This document shows, piece by piece, positions 61,129 to 64,000 of a stretch of DNA of 64,000 nucleotides; within the stretch, counting starts at the first letter, position 1; every line of letters starts with the position of its first letter. Under the pieces are notes generated by a model. It was not told where the DNA came from. It ran no database searches and saw only the letters and a program-made list of their open reading frames with translations. This stretch comes from Alistipes onderdonkii (GTDB lineage: Bacteria; Bacteroidota; Bacteroidia; Bacteroidales; Rikenellaceae), in the NCBI RefSeq assembly GCF_025145285.1, contig NZ_CP102251.1, positions 1 through 64,000 of the forward strand, read 5' to 3'. A program made the translations under genes and the position numbers.

Positions 61129-64000
61129 ATGGAAACAAAACTACAATCCAAACAGCAATATCCGCGGTTTATCCAAAATAAACCGTGTGGTATTGACAAA
61201 TTCGATGGAGGTTCGCAAGAAAGGTTGGCAAAAACTATTGCTCGCCATTTTTGTCAGAATGATTCATTGGATGAGGAATGTACTTTACCTCGAATTATCG
61301 GCATCGAAGGTATTTGGGGATCTGGAAAATCCAACGTGGTTAAAATGTTGGAACGTGAATTATCAGACGACTATTACTTTTTTGAGTATGACGCATGGGG
61401 ACATCAAGAGGACTTGCAACGCCGCTCTATATTGGAATTGCTTACAAGCAAACTTATTGATGATGGTATCCTATCTGGAAATGCAACAATAAAAGTCAAA
61501 GGTGGAGGTACGAAAACCGTATCATGGTCTGAAAAGCTGAAATATTTATTAGCCCGTAAAACGGAGACCGTAACCGAAAAATATCCCCTTATCAGTAATG
61601 GTATGGTTGCGGCATTTTTGGTTGCAGTTTTAACTCCGATATTTACATTTATTGCGTATGCAGTAAAACCTACACCCACAACATGGTGGTTTTCTTTATT
61701 GTCTATTATCATAGCTGCACTGCCAGTTCTTATTGCATTGTGCGTTTGGAAATGGGCATATAGCAAAGATCATAAATATGGATGGAGTTATATGTTAGCT
61801 ATTTATCAAGATAAAGTCGAAAAGGACGTTTGCTATGAGACTTTGAGCGAAGACGAACCAACGGTTTACGAGTTCAAAACATGGATGCAAGACATTTCTG
61901 ATTTTATCAAGGAAAAAGGACAACGTAAATTAGTCCTTGTTTTTGACAACATGGATCGTCTCCCCGCTGAAAAAGTAAAAGAATTATGGTCTTCTATCCA
62001 TACGTTCTTCGCCGATAGCGGTTTTGAAAATGTTTGGGCTGTTATTCCTTTCGATGAAACACATTTAGCTTGTGCATTCGGAGATGAGACCGACGAACAA
62101 ACGAAACAACTGACCAAGTATTTTATCAATAAAACTTTCCCTATTGTTTATCGTGTTGCTCCTCCTGTTATTACCGACTATCGAAGTATATTCAACAAAC
62201 TGTTTGTTGAAGCATTTGGAGAAACAGAAAATGAAGCGAAAGAAACTATAAATCGGATATTCAGATTGGTAAATCCTAATGCCAATGTTAGGGAAATTAT
62301 ATCATATATCAATGAGATGGTCGCTCTTAAACAAGAGTGGTGTAACGAAATTTTGATGATAAACATAGCATTGTTCTGTTTGAAGAAGACGGATATTCTG
62401 GCAAATCCAGTAGAACAAATATTGTCCGGCGACTATCTGAATGGCATTCAAACAATAATTAACAATGATCTGCAAACACAACGCGAAATTGCAGCTTTGG
62501 TATATGGTGTCGATGTTGAAGATGCTCGACAAATTCCATTGAAAAAATATATTGAAGGCTGCATCAACGGAGAAGAAGACCACGACATAAATCAATATGC
62601 AGAGACTAATAAACAATTTGACACTGTATTAGAAGAAGTTATACAATGTATGGACAATGCGCTTATCGATAAGATTATACATTGTTTGCATAAATTAACT
62701 CGAAAGAGCGATGTTATTCTGCGTGTATGGCAAAGAATAGCACAATTGAAATTAAAAGAATCCATAGAGAAGCAGGTGTTCCCTGTCGAATACCAAGAAC
62801 TGCTGTTGCATTTAGACACGGAAAGCCAAAACCATGTGATTGCTCAATTATATAAGAAGATAGTTCGGTTCAATGACTTCAATGGCGGCGACTATTTCAA
62901 AACGTTAGATGCAATAGACAGGTTTATTGCGCAAAATAAGTTGGCGTGCGATTTTACGTCATTGATTGAAGCAAAAACAGTCAAGCCAAATACATTTATC
63001 GATTATATTCAAGCTGCAAATGCAACAGATGCTGCCTATCGGGATAACGCGACAACTAAAGCATATAAATATTATCAAGTAGCAACAAATTCGGAGGCGC
63101 TCGATAATTATTTGGCAAACTTACTACCCGATAATTTCGACCATGCAGATATTGTAAAAACGTTAAAAGATAATTCTACCTATACGTTTCCAACGCTTTT
63201 GCAAGCGATCACGAATTGCATTGATGAACAGAATGTAAATAAAGATAATATAGGGGCTATATTTACAACCTATCGTTTATTGGCATCTGACGAAGAAAGA
63301 CCTTTACCTGTAACGTTAGATTCAACCTACATAAATCAGTTGCATTCTGAATTAGAAACTGATGGCCGAAACATTAAAGAGTCTGGATATTACGATTTAG
63401 TCGCCATGCAATTGGCACATGGTCATTCCGTTTCCTTAATAGAGGGTGGAGATATAAAATATGTTGCAGAACTCATGGACTATTATGTGGATCATGGAGA
63501 CTTATTAGTAAATAGTGTGGGATGGAATATACCGCTATTAAATGAAACACTACAATACATGGTAAATCATAAACTTGGCTATAAATTATTGCTCTCAGAC
63601 ATATTGCCCCAATTTGAAGATATTAAGAACAGAATAGGTGTAACGGATGAGGTATTTATCGAGCATTTAGCAGAGTGGAATACCGATTTGGATAAGTATA
63701 TCACTAAGAACAATATTAAAGATGTAATTCCTGACGCATCTTTTTACGATTTGACCACTAAAATAAGCAATGTCCTGACCGATCATATCAATAAAATAGC
63801 GTTCGAAGCGTTGTCTGAAATAAGTGTTGATACATTATACGCCCAAAGAACAGCACATACATCATATTATTGGTTTGTCGCAATAAAACATTTACTGGCT
63901 AAAATCAAATCCTTGCCAGATAACTTGACTGAATTTGGCAAAAAGATTCTGATGGATATTGCTTCTGGAACTCAAAGTTTGAATCCTTTCCCTAATTGTT
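61129..64000 (+). CDS. KAP-family P-loop NTPase, cut by window end
   Basis: An open frame of 957 codons with no stop before the window ends; the true 3' end is out of view. Walker A is GIEGIWGSGKSN (about residues 64-75) and Walker B is LVLVFDNMDRL (about 265-275). Between them lie two membrane helices (MVAAFLVAVLTPIFTFIAYA and WFSLLSIIIAALPVLIALCV), the insertion typical of KAP NTPases. The long C-terminal part (about 370-957) is helical, possibly a repeat solenoid, and unlike anything I recognise. KAP proteins sit at the membrane, and several occur in bacterial defence loci. Low-GC codon use differs from the rest of the element. Confidence 0.82.
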   Translation, partial: METKLQSKQQYPRFIQNKPCGIDKFDGGSQERLAKTIARHFCQNDSLDEECTLPRIIGIEGIWGSGKSNVVKMLERELSDDYYFFEYDAWGHQEDLQRRSILELLTSKLIDDGILSGNATIKVKGGGTKTVSWSEKLKYLLARKTETVTEKYPLISNGMVAAFLVAVLTPIFTFIAYAVKPTPTTWWFSLLSIIIAALPVLIALCVWKWAYSKDHKYGWSYMLAIYQDKVEKDVCYETLSEDEPTVYEFKTWMQDISDFIKEKGQRKLVLVFDNMDRLPAEKVKELWSSIHTFFADSGFENVWAVIPFDETHLACAFGDETDEQTKQLTKYFINKTFPIVYRVAPPVITDYRSIFNKLFVEAFGETENEAKETINRIFRLVNPNANVREIISYINEMVALKQEWCNEILMINIALFCLKKTDILANPVEQILSGDYLNGIQTIINNDLQTQREIAALVYGVDVEDARQIPLKKYIEGCINGEEDHDINQYAETNKQFDTVLEEVIQCMDNALIDKIIHCLHKLTRKSDVILRVWQRIAQLKLKESIEKQVFPVEYQELLLHLDTESQNHVIAQLYKKIVRFNDFNGGDYFKTLDAIDRFIAQNKLACDFTSLIEAKTVKPNTFIDYIQAANATDAAYRDNATTKAYKYYQVATNSEALDNYLANLLPDNFDHADIVKTLKDNSTYTFPTLLQAITNCIDEQNVNKDNIGAIFTTYRLLASDEERPLPVTLDSTYINQLHSELETDGRNIKESGYYDLVAMQLAHGHSVSLIEGGDIKYVAELMDYYVDHGDLLVNSVGWNIPLLNETLQYMVNHKLGYKLLLSDILPQFEDIKNRIGVTDEVFIEHLAEWNTDLDKYITKNNIKDVIPDASFYDLTTKISNVLTDHINKIAFEALSEISVDTLYAQRTAHTSYYWFVAIKHLLAKIKSLPDNLTEFGKKILMDIASGTQSLNPFPNC

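Larger units (their letters stand above)
38187..64000 (+). mobile_element. CTnDOT-family integrative conjugative element (left part)
   Basis: The order intDOT, xis2c, xis2d, orf3, exc, rteR-like RNA, DUF1896, methylase-helicase, tetQ, rteA, rteB, rteC matches CTnDOT-type conjugative transposons of Bacteroides. The left end is the GTAACTTTGC core beside obgE. Additions relative to the classical order as I recall it are the RhuM-like gene, the reverse-strand HTH pair, and the ATPase/KAP cargo after rteC. Transfer genes and the right end lie outside the window. Confidence 0.92.

Noticed and set aside
1..64000. CRISPR arrays, tRNA or rRNA genes
   Set aside because: No regularly spaced identical repeats and no tRNA- or rRNA-like sequence were noticed on reading either strand. 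A dedicated tRNA or CRISPR search was not run.

Overview
The window comes from a Bacteroidetes chromosome. Promoters carry the phylum's -7 box (TAnnTTTG) instead of a sigma70 -10, Shine-Dalgarno sites are mostly weak, and many products are phylum-typical (cupin lipoprotein, DUF5606, DUF5689, fimbrillin-like protein, ACT-type SerB). The GC-rich housekeeping genes suggest an Alistipes-like (Rikenellaceae) gut bacterium; that genus is an inference, not a reading of a marker gene.

Layout: (1) 1-9.2 kb is core genome: dnaA, a DUF3795 protein, a WYL regulator, a cupin lipoprotein, a bcp peroxiredoxin, recA, relA/spoT and a HIT hydrolase. (2) 9.2-10.35 kb is an AT-rich control region with repeated TTACA-NN-TGTAA palindromes in front of an XRE-type regulator. 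(3) 10.54-16.25 kb is an integrated single-stranded DNA phage (Microviridae, Alpavirinae-like). It has nested early ORFs, a HUH Rep, major capsid, a putative scaffold and a pilot protein, then a hairpin-rich non-coding region. It has no integrase, and it is flanked by 28-bp dif-like repeats, which suggests capture by the host XerC/XerD system. (4) 16.6-38.17 kb returns to core genome: CPBP protease, a ZnuA/ZnuC-like pair without a permease, a polyol-type MFS transporter, a long purine-biased non-coding stretch, OmpA-like and SPFH proteins, a 951-aa fimbrillin/beta-helix lipoprotein, argS, a CBS/CorC membrane protein, dus, mgsA, mscS, serB, two tandem DUF5689 lipoproteins and obgE.

(5) From 38.19 kb to the window end lies a CTnDOT-family integrative conjugative element. 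Its left attachment core coincides with the -7 promoter box of obgE. In order it carries intDOT, DNA-binding accessory genes, the excision operon (xis2c, xis2d, orf3, exc), a gene that fits the small RNA RteR, a DUF1896 gene, a 1938-aa methylase-helicase fusion, the tetracycline resistance and regulatory operon tetQ-rteA-rteB, a structured-RNA locus with a RibD-like gene, and rteC. Known CTnDOT biology links these: tetracycline raises tetQ-rteA-rteB expression, RteB activates rteC, RteC activates the xis2c-exc operon, and RteR damps transfer. After rteC comes a cargo module of a DUF4143 ATPase and a long KAP-family P-loop NTPase with two membrane helices, which runs off the window. It is the best candidate here for an undescribed system, possibly anti-phage defence. 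The right end of the element and its transfer genes are not in view.
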